From Hymenolepis diminuta (lineage: Eukaryota; Platyhelminthes; Cestoda; Cyclophyllidea; Hymenolepididae): 64,000 bases of DNA. The position numbers and the translations under genes are program-made. The DNA lies in the NCBI GenBank assembly GCA_900708905.1, contig CAADRB010000044.1, positions 1,036,463 through 1,100,462 of the forward strand, read 5' to 3'. A model generated the notes under the pieces. It made no database searches. It worked only from the letters and a program-made list of their open reading frames with translations, and had not been told where the DNA came from. Of the stretch, positions 63,652 through 64,000 are shown in pieces (positions within the stretch are counted from its first letter, which is position 1; each line of letters opens with the position of its first letter).

Positions 63652-63795
63652 GCGTCTCTTTCGATGGGTAACGACTAAGAACTTTGATGCTGTTGAATAT
63701 GATCCTTCCGCTCCAAATGATTCCTTTGTTGGAATGCTTCGAAATGTCCAAGCGGGTTCCCTCTCTCGAAATGAACTCTTTCACGAACTCTGTCG
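63652..63795 (+). CDS. KY/hillarin-like gene, coding exon 6 (core motif, Cys lost)
   Basis: Completes R-R-L-F-R-W-V-T, the hallmark opening of the KY/hillarin transglutaminase-like domain, and runs to NELFHELC before a phase-2 donor (CG/GTAGGC). In active transglutaminase-like cysteine proteases the nucleophile lies about ten residues before the L-C-R-x-A-G-I motif, in a G-x-C context. Here the aligned sequence is NVQAGSLSRNELF, placing Ser (codon 63758-63760, about residue 656) where Cys would be. The enzyme is therefore probably inactive and may act as a binding or scaffold domain. This rests on an alignment made by eye. The next intron is only 44 bases. Confidence 0.85.
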
Positions 63796-63839
63796 GTAGG
63801 CATCATCCATTGGTATCTTATCTGATTTCTGAAATTTAG

Positions 63840-64000
63840 ATTTGCGGGGATCTACTGCCAATACATATCTGGCTACTCAAAAGGCGCTGGATATCGGCCA
63901 GGAATGTCTCTTAAACAGGGTTCTTTGTTTCGTAATACCTGGTTGGTCGTATTCGTGGCTGATGGTTGGAGATTTGTAAATTGTAATTGGGCAGCTCGTT
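63840..64000 (+). CDS. KY/hillarin-like gene, coding exon 7 (truncated by window)
   Basis: After the GAAATTTAG acceptor the frame continues R-FAGIYCQYISGYSKGAGY, then a short variable part, R-N-T-W-L-V-V-F-V and WRFVNCNWAAR up to the window edge. G-Y-S-K-G-A-G-Y and the W-R-x-V-x-C-N-W-A-A-R block are the most diagnostic signatures of the family. The catalytic Asp region and downstream parts lie outside the window; the residue in the usual His position should be near N-T-W and appears not to be His. The exon is incomplete. Confidence 0.9.

Larger units (their letters stand above)
45054..64000 (+). other. KY/hillarin-like gene locus, truncated at right edge
   Basis: One multi-exon gene spans this interval and continues past the window. 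Seven coding exons join without frame conflict: introns 1-4 are phase 0 and introns 5-6 are phase 2. The model gives about 720 residues so far. Residues 1-592 are a Ser/Pro/Arg-rich, largely disordered extension with one helical block. From about residue 593 the sequence shows the start of the transglutaminase-like domain typical of kyphoscoliosis peptidase and hillarin: R-R-L-F-R-W-V-T, then L-C-R-F-A-G-I, G-Y-S-K-G-A-G-Y, N-T-W and W-R-F-V-N-C-N-W-A-A-R. These proteins are known from muscle and cytoskeletal contexts; localisation here is inferred. The catalytic Cys appears replaced (see exon 6). Introns are about 5.1, 0.9, 9.0, 1.6, 0.075 and 0.044 kb. Confidence 0.85.

Noticed and set aside
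1..64000. CRISPR arrays, operons, ribosome binding sites and phage genes
   Set aside because: Composition, introns and gene spacing are eukaryotic; no regularly spaced repeats were seen.

Overview
The window looks like AT-rich nuclear DNA of an invertebrate eukaryote. GT-AG introns run from 44 bp to about 9 kb, intergenic DNA is long, and there is no operon-like packing. The single strong gene belongs to the kyphoscoliosis-peptidase (KY)/hillarin family of transglutaminase-like proteins. Composition, very unequal intron sizes, a decayed mariner element and a possible trans-splice acceptor just before the start codon would suit a flatworm such as a tapeworm. That placement is a guess and cannot be proven from this window.

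Layout: positions 1 to about 45,050 form a gene desert in which I can support no complete gene. It holds simple repeats, a short inverted repeat, a two-copy tandem repeat near 36.6-36.9 kb with an (ATT)n tract between the copies, two tRNA-like sequences that may belong to one SINE family, a GC-richer island at 42.4-42.85 kb, and a few short exon-like open stretches of low confidence (1.2-1.5, 33.4-33.6 and 34.0-34.2 kb).

From 45,054 to the right edge lies one plus-strand gene, cut off at 64,000. Seven coding exons can be joined with consistent phases: 45,059-45,832, 50,979-51,239, 52,162-52,470, 61,458-61,889, 63,494-63,576, 63,652-63,795 and 63,840 onward. The first four encode about 590 residues of low-complexity Ser/Pro/Arg-rich sequence plus one helical block. 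The last three encode the start of the transglutaminase-like domain, in which the expected catalytic Cys appears to be Ser.

The 9-kb third intron is the most interesting part. It contains an inactive mariner element with terminal inverted repeats and a diverged tandem duplication. Each copy of that duplication carries an exon-like segment of about 42-44 nt (M-D-I-x4-F-F-W). Copy A also carries an 89-codon open segment bounded by splice signals. These could be optional exons of the host gene or remains of a duplicated exon cassette.
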